A stretch of 6,244 nt of DNA. Source: Oscillospiraceae bacterium. Its GTDB lineage: Bacteria; Bacillota; Clostridia; Oscillospirales; Ruminococcaceae. The position numbers and the translations under genes are program-made. Numbering within the stretch: the stretch's first letter is position 1; each line of letters begins with the position of its first letter. Positions 1 to 5,965 of the stretch are shown here, in pieces. The stretch spans positions 1 to 6,244 of the forward strand of contig JAFPYQ010000111.1 of NCBI GenBank assembly GCA_017394475.1, read 5' to 3'. The notes under the pieces were generated by a model. That model saw nothing but the letters and a program-made list of their open reading frames with translations. It was not told the DNA's origin and ran no database searches.

Positions 1-1
1 C

Positions 2-985
2 ACTGTCATAGAACGCATCGTAAAGGAGCTCGGGGCATATCCCGAGATCCTTGTTTCTGCTGCCCGCAAGGGAGAATATGAATTCCTTGGCCTGCCTGTG
101 GTGTATGATGAACAGAACGATACAGGCCCCATAGAGGGACTGCGCCGTGTGCTCACAGAGGCTAAGAACGAATATGTTTTCGTGTGTGCGGCGGATATGC
201 CCTTTATCAGGAAAGAACTGGTGGAGTATATATCGCAGTTTATCTGCTCGGATTACGACTGCTATGTCATCACGGATGATGAGCACATGCAGCCGCTGTG
301 TGCGATATACTCAAAAGCCGTCCTGCCGGTGATAGAAAAGCTCATGGCAGAGGGCAAGTACAGGCTCCGCGAGATATTCAGAGCCTGCCCCACGAAATAC
401 ATTCCCCTTGAATATTCATGCTTTGATAAAAAAGTCGTCCGCAACATAAACACGAAGGAAGAATACCTTGAGATAAAAAAGCCTGTTGTCTTCTGTGTCA
501 GCGGGTTTTCAGACAGTGGGAAGACCTGGCTCATCTCCAGACTCATCAATGGATTTATCAGTGAAGGATACAGCTGTGCGGTACTCAAACACGACGGGCA
601 TGATGTCTTTTCAGACCTGCCCGACAGCGACACCGACATTTTCAGAAAGTCGGGTGCCTGCTGCTGTGCTGTTTTTTCGGATACGCGATATTCTGTTCAC
701 TATTCCGAGACCATTGACCCCGAAGGATTTGTGGGGAAAATGCGTGAGCTGAAAGTCCCCCCCGATGTTGTCATCATAGAGGGGCTCAAAAACTCTGCCT
801 ATCCGAAGGTGGAGATCATCAGAAAGAATATCTGCGATAAAAGCGTTTGCGATAAGAACACACTGATCTGTGCCGTATCAGACTGTATTTCTCCGGAGGA
901 AGTCAACTGCCCCGTATATGGGCTTGATGATATCCGGAGCATTTTTATACGTATAAAAGAATATTTCTGTCTGGAGACGATATGA
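2..985 (+). CDS. mobAB: MobA-MobB fusion protein, molybdenum cofactor guanylyltransferase plus GTP-binding MobB domain (5' partial)
   Basis: The reading frame is open to the left edge, so the true start and the N-terminal GTP-binding loop of MobA (GGxSxRMG type) lie outside the window. What remains is about 327 residues. The first part (to about base 475) is the rest of MobA, which transfers GMP from GTP to Moco to give the guanine dinucleotide cofactor. It shows GPIEGL near base 127, the metal-binding D-M-P-F motif at 194-205, and the closing R-N-I-N-T-K-E-E segment near 434-457 typical of MobA C-termini. The second part (about 482 onward) is MobB, a small P-loop GTPase-like partner. It shows a Walker A motif GFSDSGKT (503-526), KHDGH (587-601) and IEGLK (776-790). 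The MobB half is cysteine-rich, with three consecutive Cys near 659-667. The gene ends in a 4-base ATGA overlap with the next gene. The assignment is secure; the full length is unknown. Confidence 0.93.
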   Translation, partial: TVIERIVKELGAYPEILVSAARKGEYEFLGLPVVYDEQNDTGPIEGLRRVLTEAKNEYVFVCAADMPFIRKELVEYISQFICSDYDCYVITDDEHMQPLCAIYSKAVLPVIEKLMAEGKYRLREIFRACPTKYIPLEYSCFDKKVVRNINTKEEYLEIKKPVVFCVSGFSDSGKTWLISRLINGFISEGYSCAVLKHDGHDVFSDLPDSDTDIFRKSGACCCAVFSDTRYSVHYSETIDPEGFVGKMRELKVPPDVVIIEGLKNSAYPKVEIIRKNICDKSVCDKNTLICAVSDCISPEEVNCPVYGLDDIRSIFIRIKEYFCLETI

Positions 986-2016
986 AACTGATAAAAACTG
1001 TTGATGCTGCAGGAACCGTGCTCTGTCACGACATAACACAGATAATCCCCGGGGTTAAGAAGGGACCTGTGTTCAAAAAGGGGCACATCATCCGCGAGGA
1101 AGATATCCCCGTCCTCCTTTCCTGCGGCAAGGAAAATCTGTATGTATGGGAAAAGCGAGAAGGGGTACTGCACGAGGACGAAGCAGCCGGCATACTCAAA
1201 GACATCTGCATCGGGGATTCGGACAGATTCAACTTCTCTGCCCCCTCCGAGGGCAAGATAGAGATTCGGGCAGCCGAAAGAGGCCTGCTCAAGATACGCC
1301 GCGATGCGCTGAACAGGGTAAACTCTGTGGGTGAGATGATGATAGCCTCCGTACATGGTGATTTCCCCGTAAACAAAGGGGACAAGATAGCTGCCACCCG
1401 TATCATCCCCCTTGTGATAGAACAGGAAAAGATGGACAAAGCCGTAAGATGTGCGGGAGATGAGCCGGTATTTTCCCTGCTGCCAATGCCCCACAGAAAT
1501 ATCGGAATAGTCACAACGGGCAGTGAGGTCTGTAAGGGGCTCATAAAGGATGCCTTCGGCCCTGTGCTCCGTGAAAAGCTGTCGGAATATGACACATCCG
1601 TCACAGGGCAGATCTTCACGGGCGATGATATTGATGCCATCGTTTCCGCCATAGAGGAACATATCGGAAACGGCTCAGATATAGTCATAGTCAGCGGCGG
1701 CATGAGCGTTGATCCGGATGACCGCACTCCCGGTGCCATAAAGGCGACAGGAGCCGATATCGTGACCTACGGTGCCCCCATATTGCCCGGAGCTATGTTT
1801 CTCCTCGCATACCTTGAAAGAAACGGCAGGACAATACCTGTCATGGGGCTCCCCGGATGTGTCATGTACGCAAGACGGACAGTATTTGATCTTATTCTCC
1901 CCCGTATCCTTGCGGGAGAGAGACTGACAGCAGATGATATAAACATATACGGAGAAGGCGGTCTGTGCCTTTCCTGCGTGGAATGTACCTTCCCCCACTG
2001 CGGATTCGGAAAATAA
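982..2016 (+). CDS. MoeA-like molybdopterin-binding protein with C-terminal four-cysteine motif
   Basis: This 344-residue protein most likely acts at the metal-insertion end of Moco synthesis in the cytoplasm. The middle and C-terminal part is a MoaB/Mog-type molybdopterin-binding fold: TTGSE (residues 178-182), a DAFGP segment (190-194), SGGMSVDPDDRTP (238-250), YGAPILPGAMF (263-273) and GLPGC (289-293). The protein is shorter than classical MoeA (roughly 400 residues), and I do not see the usual MoeA domain order, so it belongs to the MoeA-like group common in Clostridia rather than to MoeA proper. The last residues carry Cys329, Cys332, Cys335 and Cys340 (C-x2-C-x2-C-x4-C) and end in GFGK, which could bind a metal or iron-sulfur cluster; that is inference. 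The start at 982 is supported by GGAG at 973-976, 5 bases upstream, and by the ATGA overlap with the MobA-MobB gene. Ligand identity and exact role are not proven by sequence. Confidence 0.9.
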   Translation: MKLIKTVDAAGTVLCHDITQIIPGVKKGPVFKKGHIIREEDIPVLLSCGKENLYVWEKREGVLHEDEAAGILKDICIGDSDRFNFSAPSEGKIEIRAAERGLLKIRRDALNRVNSVGEMMIASVHGDFPVNKGDKIAATRIIPLVIEQEKMDKAVRCAGDEPVFSLLPMPHRNIGIVTTGSEVCKGLIKDAFGPVLREKLSEYDTSVTGQIFTGDDIDAIVSAIEEHIGNGSDIVIVSGGMSVDPDDRTPGAIKATGADIVTYGAPILPGAMFLLAYLERNGRTIPVMGLPGCVMYARRTVFDLILPRILAGERLTADDINIYGEGGLCLSCVECTFPHCGFGK

Positions 2017-2058
2017 GACTGTAAATATCGTCCGAAAGAATAATACTTAAGATACAGC

Positions 2059-2090
2059 GCAGCCCACATAAGATCAGAAGCACGGGCTGC
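2059..2090 (+). repeat. Inverted repeat (7-bp stem, 18-base loop) between the MoeA-like gene and moaC
   Basis: GCAGCCC at 2059-2065 pairs perfectly with GGGCTGC at 2084-2090. The next bases on both sides do not pair. The seven-base direct repeat AGATACA sits just outside it, at 2050-2056 and 2091-2097. Possible roles are an RNA stability or processing element or a weak regulatory hairpin. A 7-base match within 100 bases is not rare by chance, so function is uncertain. Confidence 0.45.
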
Positions 2091-2105
2091 AGATACAATG
2101 CGAAT

Positions 2106-2113
2106 AAAGGAAG
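2106..2113 (+). promoter_or_regulatory. Ribosome binding site of moaC
   Basis: AAAGGAAG lies just upstream of the ATG at 2117. An in-frame TAA at 2105-2107 rules out any start further upstream, so this site fixes the moaC start. Confidence 0.75.
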
Positions 2114-2116
2114 ATC

Positions 2117-2584
2117 ATGCTTACACATATTGATGAAAACGGCAATGCCGTTATGGTGGATGTTTCCGCAAAAGCCCCCACCGAACGCATGGCGAGGGCA
2201 AGCGGGCGCATATATATGAGCCGTCAGGCATTTGAGGAACTTGTAAACGGCAGTGTTCCGAAGGGCGATGTTCTGGCTGCCGCCCGTATCGCGGGAATAC
2301 TGGCTGTCAAGAAAACACCGGAGCTTATACCCCTTTGTCACACACTGATGCTTTCAAAGGTCACTGTTGATCTTGCTCCCATAGAAGAGGAATACTGCGT
2401 TCTCTGCAGTTGTACTGTAAAGCTCACAGGCAAGACAGGAGCCGAAATGGAGGCTCTCACAGGTGTCAGTGTAGCTCTTCTCACCATATACGATATGTGC
2501 AAGGCTATCGACAAGTCAATGGCCATAACGGATATCCGCCTTGACGAAAAGGAAGGCGGGAAATCGGGTCATTACATAAGGTGA
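2117..2584 (+). CDS. moaC: Cyclic pyranopterin monophosphate synthase MoaC
   Basis: MoaC converts the MoaA product (3',8-cyclo-dihydro-GTP) to cyclic pyranopterin monophosphate, completing the first stage of Moco synthesis. The protein has 155 residues, close to the usual length of about 160, and is full length. It begins with [15 protein letters not shown] and then K-x2-T-x-R (residues 19-24), as is typical. PLCHTL at 72-77 contains the conserved His75. The segment [20 protein letters not shown] (110-129) carries Asp126 and Lys129, which correspond to the conserved catalytic Asp and Lys of the family. EGGKSG (146-151) follows near the C-terminus. Start choice is fixed by the stop codon at 2105-2107 and the AAAGGAAG site. 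Its last codons overlap the ribosome binding site of modA, which suggests coupled translation. The identification is secure. Confidence 0.97.
   Translation: MLTHIDENGNAVMVDVSAKAPTERMARASGRIYMSRQAFEELVNGSVPKGDVLAAARIAGILAVKKTPELIPLCHTLMLSKVTVDLAPIEEEYCVLCSCTVKLTGKTGAEMEALTGVSVALLTIYDMCKAIDKSMAITDIRLDEKEGGKSGHYIR
2578..2584 (+). promoter_or_regulatory. Ribosome binding site that decides the modA start
   Basis: AAGGTGA lies 5 bases before the ATG at 2590 and overlaps the last codon and stop of moaC. A GTG at 2581 is in frame but lies inside this site, so it is an unlikely start. Translation from the ATG gives a clean M-K-K signal-peptide start. Confidence 0.75.
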
Positions 2585-2589
2585 GAAAA

Positions 2590-3414
2590 ATGAAGAAAAT
2601 AACAGCAGGCATGATGACACTGATGTTCACGATCGCCATGTGCTCATGTGCAGCACCCGCTGACAATGCCGATACTGCAGGCAGCACCGTGCAACCCGCA
2701 GAAAGCACTGCAAAAGAGGAAATAACCATACTTGCCGCCGCATCACTGACAGATGTATGCGGCGAACTGGAAAGCATGTACAACAGCACGCATCCGGATG
2801 TATCACTGGTGTTTTCTTTTGGTTCATCGGGTGCACTGCAGACGCAGATCGAAGAAGGTGCCCCGGCGGATATATTCTTTTCCGCTTCCACAAAGCAGAT
2901 GGATGCACTTGATGAAAAGGGGCTCATGGACAAAGACAGCATAAATATGCTCCTTGAAAACAAGATAGTATTGGTAGTCCCCGCAGACAGTGACAAGGGC
3001 ATAACCTCATTCGATGATGTGGTCACCGACAAGGTGAAGATGATAGGTCTCGGCGAGCCCGAAAGCGTTCCCGCTGGTCAGTATGCAGAGCAGGTCTTCA
3101 TCACTCTTGGCACTCTGGAGGCTGTGAAGGCAAAGGCAAATTACGGCACGGATGTGCGCACCGTGCTTTCATGGGTGGAAACAGGAGATGTAGACTGCGG
3201 TGTGGTGTATGCCACCGATGCATACAGCACTGACAAGGTGAAGATAGCGGCAGAGGCACCCGATGGCTCCTGTAAGAAGGTCATATACCCCGTGGGTATC
3301 GTGGGCAGCTCCGCTCATGCCGATGCAGCAAAGGAATTTGAGGATTTTCTTACATCACAGGAGGCAATGGAAGTGTTTGAGAAATTCGGATTCACAAAAG
3401 CGGTGAACAACTGA
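2590..3414 (+). CDS. modA: Molybdate ABC transporter substrate-binding lipoprotein ModA
   Basis: ModA captures molybdate (and usually tungstate) outside the membrane and delivers it to the permease. The 274-residue product starts with a lysine-rich, hydrophobic signal peptide (MKKITAGMMTLMFTIAM) followed by C-S-C. Cys20 is the likely lipid-anchored residue, although M-C-S-C is an untidy lipobox. A low-complexity Ala/Thr/Asp/Glu linker follows (about 21-45). The mature domain has the family pattern: ILAAASLTD (about 47-55), FGSSGALQ (77-84), GAPADIFFSA (90-99), PAGQYA (161-166) and GDVDCGVVYATDA (199-211), including the Ser and Tyr positions that contact oxyanion in known ModA proteins. An in-frame GTG at 2581 would add three residues but overlaps the ribosome binding site. 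The gene ends one base into modB. Molybdate versus tungstate preference cannot be read from sequence. Confidence 0.95.
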   Translation: MKKITAGMMTLMFTIAMCSCAAPADNADTAGSTVQPAESTAKEEITILAAASLTDVCGELESMYNSTHPDVSLVFSFGSSGALQTQIEEGAPADIFFSASTKQMDALDEKGLMDKDSINMLLENKIVLVVPADSDKGITSFDDVVTDKVKMIGLGEPESVPAGQYAEQVFITLGTLEAVKAKANYGTDVRTVLSWVETGDVDCGVVYATDAYSTDKVKIAAEAPDGSCKKVIYPVGIVGSSAHADAAKEFEDFLTSQEAMEVFEKFGFTKAVNN

Positions 3415-4073
3415 TGGACTGGTCACCGCTCTGGATATCGCTTAAAATAGCAGCTGTATCCACCTTTTTCACTTTTTTTCTGGGGATAATATCCGCAAAA
3501 GCTGTGATCTCCATGAAAAGACTGCGGTTCCTTGCTGACGGGGTCTTTACTCTGCCACTGGTACTGCCCCCTACTGTCCTGGGATTTTTCCTGCTGATAA
3601 TATTCGGAAAGAATTCCCATGTAGGCAGTCTTCTCGACAGTGCGGGCGTGGATATAGTCTTCACATGGCAGGGAGCGGCCATAGCTGCGGCTGTGGCATC
3701 ATTCCCCGTGATGTACCGCACAGCAAGGGGCGCATTTGAACAGGTGGACAAGGAGCTCATAGATGCTGCAAGGCAGATAGGCTGCAGCAGCGTACAGACA
3801 CTTTTCTATGTGTGGATACCTCTTTCATGGCCGGGCATCGCTTCGGGAGTGACCCTTTCATTTGCAAGGGCACTGGGAGAATTCGGCGCTACCATAATGA
3901 TCGCGGGAAATCTTCCCGGTAAGACCCGCACCATGTCCATTGCGGTATATACTGCCATGCAGAGCGGCAACCGCGAAATGGCATTCATCTGGACTGCGGT
4001 GATACTGGTACTGTCGCTGTCTATGCTCATTCTGATAAATTTCTGGACAGGCAGGCAATACAGGAGGGACTGA
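3414..4073 (+). CDS. modB: Molybdate ABC transporter permease ModB
   Basis: ModB is the membrane channel of the molybdate importer. The 219-residue protein is of usual family length and has about five hydrophobic spans (about 10-30, 45-64, 82-101, 138-160 and 190-212). The cytoplasmic coupling loop that docks on the ATPase is intact: DAARQIG at 117-123 followed by IPLSWPG at 135-141, the EAA motif of ABC permeases. The ARALGEFGAT segment (151-160) is characteristic of ModB-like permeases. The ATG overlaps the modA stop by one base (TGATG), so translation is probably coupled; only a weak GGTGA (3402-3406) precedes it. The expected ATPase gene modC does not follow; moaA does, after a single base. 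The intact docking loop implies that the permease still uses an ATPase encoded elsewhere. Confidence 0.95.
   Translation: MDWSPLWISLKIAAVSTFFTFFLGIISAKAVISMKRLRFLADGVFTLPLVLPPTVLGFFLLIIFGKNSHVGSLLDSAGVDIVFTWQGAAIAAAVASFPVMYRTARGAFEQVDKELIDAARQIGCSSVQTLFYVWIPLSWPGIASGVTLSFARALGEFGATIMIAGNLPGKTRTMSIAVYTAMQSGNREMAFIWTAVILVLSLSMLILINFWTGRQYRRD
4062..4068 (+). promoter_or_regulatory. Strong ribosome binding site of moaA
   Basis: AGGAGGG lies inside the last codons of modB, 6 bases upstream of the moaA ATG. It is one of the two best matches to the consensus in the window and fits tight coupling to modB. Confidence 0.8.
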
Positions 4074-4074
4074 T

Positions 4075-5043
4075 ATGACAGACAGCTATGGCAGGAATAT
4101 AGACTATCTCAGGGTATCCCTCACCGACCGCTGCGATCTGCGCTGTACCTATTGCATGCCGAAATGCGGTGTGGACAATATCCCTCATAAGGAGATACTG
4201 ACCCTTGAGGAAACCGCACGGATAGTAAGGATAATGGCAGGGCTCGGAGTGAAAAAGCTGCGGATAACAGGCGGCGAGCCTCTTATCCGAAGGAATGTCA
4301 CGGGCTTTGTGAGGCTTGTGTCGGACATCACAGGCATAGAGGATATCTGCATGACCTCAAACGGCACACGTCTTTCGGAATATGCCTCACAGCTCAAAGC
4401 CGCCGGACTTCACCGCATAAACATAAGCCTTGACACCACCCACAGGGATGTTTTCAGCAAGATAACGGGAACAGACATGCTCGGAAAGGTGCTCGAAGGC
4501 ATCGACGCTGCTTATGATGCGGGATTCCCAATAAAGATAAACTGTGTCCCCATGAAGGGGGTAAATGACAAAGATCTTGACAGTGTGGCACTTCTGGCAA
4601 AGGAACGTCCCATAGATGTCCGATTTATCGAGCTTATGCCCATAGGCTGCGGAAAAGAACATACGGGGATACGTTCAGATACCGTTCTGCATCAGCTTGA
4701 AGAGAATTTCGGAAAGGCAGAACCGTACGAAAGAACGGATATGTCATCCCCTGCGGAGTATTATCGGTTCAGCGGATTTTGCGGCAATATCGGCTTTATA
4801 AGCCCCATGTCACACAAATTCTGCAGATACTGCGACCGCGCAAGGCTCACATCCAACGGTTTTCTGAAACTGTGCCTGCAGTATCCAGACGGTGCGGATC
4901 TGAAAACGCCCCTGCGAAGCGGCTGCAGCGATGATGATCTTTCTGAGATGATACTTGCTGCGGTAAGGAAAAAGCCCCTGCAGCACAGCTTTTCCGATAC
5001 GGATATGACGGATGACAGGAAAATGGTGCAGATAGGAGGATAA
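4075..5043 (+). CDS. moaA: GTP 3',8-cyclase MoaA (radical SAM)
   Basis: MoaA performs the first committed step of Moco synthesis, rearranging GTP to 3',8-cyclo-7,8-dihydro-GTP by radical SAM chemistry. The 322-residue protein is close to the usual length. The N-terminal [4Fe-4S] site is Cys20, Cys24 and Cys27 (C-x3-C-x2-C), within the family start pattern Y-G-R-x-I-x-Y-L-R-V-S-L-T-D-R-C. The SAM-binding GGEP is at 66-69. The second, C-terminal cluster that binds GTP is Cys250, Cys253 and Cys267 (C-x2-C-x13-C), followed downstream by the essential terminal Gly-Gly (321-322). Everything needed for activity appears present. The start is fixed by the AGGAGGG site. The gene sits one base after modB and one base before the next gene. 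The two terminal Gly codons also form the ribosome binding site of that next gene. Confidence 0.97.
   Translation: MTDSYGRNIDYLRVSLTDRCDLRCTYCMPKCGVDNIPHKEILTLEETARIVRIMAGLGVKKLRITGGEPLIRRNVTGFVRLVSDITGIEDICMTSNGTRLSEYASQLKAAGLHRINISLDTTHRDVFSKITGTDMLGKVLEGIDAAYDAGFPIKINCVPMKGVNDKDLDSVALLAKERPIDVRFIELMPIGCGKEHTGIRSDTVLHQLEENFGKAEPYERTDMSSPAEYYRFSGFCGNIGFISPMSHKFCRYCDRARLTSNGFLKLCLQYPDGADLKTPLRSGCSDDDLSEMILAAVRKKPLQHSFSDTDMTDDRKMVQIGG
5034..5040 (+). promoter_or_regulatory. Ribosome binding site of the MOSC-MogA gene, made from the moaA Gly-Gly codons
   Basis: AGGAGGA lies 4 bases upstream of the ATG at 5045. It is formed by the end of the Ile codon ATA plus the two GGA codons for the terminal Gly-Gly of MoaA. 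The same bases therefore serve the MoaA C-terminus and translation start of the next gene. Confidence 0.8.
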
Positions 5044-5044
5044 T

Positions 5045-5965
5045 ATGGGTAAGATAGCAGCAGTATGTATAAGTGAGAAAAAGGGCACGGTAAAGAAGGA
5101 TATAGGAAGGTGCCTGTTCATAAAAGGCTATGGTCTTGCCGGGGATGCCCATGCAGGCAGTGAAAGGCAGGTATCGCTGCTGCCTCTCGAAAGCGTGTTG
5201 AAATTCCGCGAAAGGGTAAAGGGCAAAGTCGAGATACCCTACGGAACATTCGGAGAAAACCTGTTGACAGTGGGAATAGCCTATACGGAATGTCCTGTGG
5301 GGACGCGGATACGCTGCGGTGAAGCGCTGCTCGAAATAACACAGATAGGCAAGAAATGCCACACAAGCTGTGAGATAAGGAAGATCGCAGGCGACTGCAT
5401 CATGCCCACCGAAGGGATATTCGCAAAGGTGCTCGAAGGCGGATATGTAAGCATCGGGGATGAAGCACAGACAGTCGGTGAAAGTCCGCTTTCCGTATGT
5501 ATCCTCATTGCCAGCGACAGGGCATACTACGGCGGCTATAAGGACAAGAGCGGTCCTGTGATAAAAGAGATATGCGAAGACAGCGGATACATCACAGCAG
5601 AAACAGTGCTCTGCCCCGATGACGAGGACATCATCTATAATGAGCTGATACGGCTCGCAGATGATATTTCCCCCGATATGATACTCACCACCGGAGGAAC
5701 GGGCTTTTCCATGCGGGACATGGTACCCGAGGCGACACTGAGGGCAGCCCACAGAAATGCCCGCGGCATAGCAGAAGCCATAAGAGCCTACAGCCTGAAA
5801 ATAACACCGAACGCCATGCTTTCAAGGGCTGAAAGCGTGATACGCGGGCGCACAGTGATAATAAACCTTCCCGGCAGTCCTAAAGCAGTAAGAGAATGTC
5901 TTGAATACATACTGCCCACAATGAAACACGGCATAGAACTTCTCAGGGGTGAAGCGGACAAATGA
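5045..5965 (+). CDS. MOSC domain - MogA/MoaB domain fusion protein (molybdopterin adenylyltransferase)
   Basis: This 306-residue protein joins two Moco-related domains. Residues about 1-142 are a MOSC domain: GDAHAG (33-38), RQVSLLP (41-47), GTFGENL (67-73) and a conserved Cys105 in the KKCHTSC segment. MOSC domains are linked to sulfur or Moco handling, and the cysteine is the usual sulfur carrier candidate. Residues about 148-304 are a MogA/MoaB domain, which adenylylates molybdopterin before metal insertion: ILIASDRA (153-160), TTGGTG (215-220), R-D-M-V-P-E-A-T (224-231, where the family usually has T rather than V) and NLPGSPKA (274-281). The start follows AGGAGGA at 5034-5040. The end overlaps fdhD by 4 bases (ATGA). 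The Mog role is well supported by motifs and neighbours; what the MOSC half does is not known from sequence. Confidence 0.92.
   Translation: MGKIAAVCISEKKGTVKKDIGRCLFIKGYGLAGDAHAGSERQVSLLPLESVLKFRERVKGKVEIPYGTFGENLLTVGIAYTECPVGTRIRCGEALLEITQIGKKCHTSCEIRKIAGDCIMPTEGIFAKVLEGGYVSIGDEAQTVGESPLSVCILIASDRAYYGGYKDKSGPVIKEICEDSGYITAETVLCPDDEDIIYNELIRLADDISPDMILTTGGTGFSMRDMVPEATLRAAHRNARGIAEAIRAYSLKITPNAMLSRAESVIRGRTVIINLPGSPKAVRECLEYILPTMKHGIELLRGEADK

Larger units (their letters stand above)
2017..2116 (+). other. 100-base intergenic gap before moaC
   Basis: This is the only sizeable non-coding stretch in the window and the only break in an otherwise overlapping gene set. It is AT-rich and contains an imperfect-context hairpin (2059-2090) and the moaC ribosome binding site. 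I looked for an internal promoter. TACAAT at 2094-2099 resembles a -10 box but has no convincing -35 box at 16-18 bases, and it would start transcription at the ribosome binding site. No run of T follows the hairpin, so an intrinsic terminator is not supported. I could not match it to a Moco riboswitch from memory. Confidence 0.6.

Noticed and set aside
799..1662. Long open frame on the minus strand (about 287 codons) across the MobA-MobB and MoeA-like genes
   Set aside because: It lies entirely opposite strongly supported coding sequence and shows no family motif or ribosome binding site that I can support.
2059..2090. Intrinsic terminator after the MoeA-like gene
   Set aside because: The stem is short with a long loop, and no T-run follows it.
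2094..2099. TACAAT as a -10 box for an internal promoter before moaC
   Set aside because: No acceptable -35 box at 16-18 bases, and the transcript would begin at or inside the moaC ribosome binding site.
2017..2116. Moco/tungsten riboswitch in the leader of moaC
   Set aside because: The position is plausible but the gap is short and I could not recognise the conserved motif. An Rfam covariance search would be decisive.
2581..2583. GTG at 2581 as the modA start
   Set aside because: It lies inside the AAGGTGA site that best serves the ATG at 2590, and it would give a weaker ribosome binding site.
4481..5440. Near-identical 20-base segments at 4481-4500 and 5421-5440 (19 of 20 bases)
   Set aside because: Both are in frame and encode K-V-L-E-G in unrelated domains with the same preferred codons. 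Coincidence from shared codon use is the simplest explanation.
4847..5752. Long open frame on the minus strand (about 301 codons) across moaA and the MOSC-MogA gene
   Set aside because: It is antisense to two well-conserved families in frame on the plus strand, has no recognisable motifs, and crosses their junction. It is a codon-usage shadow.
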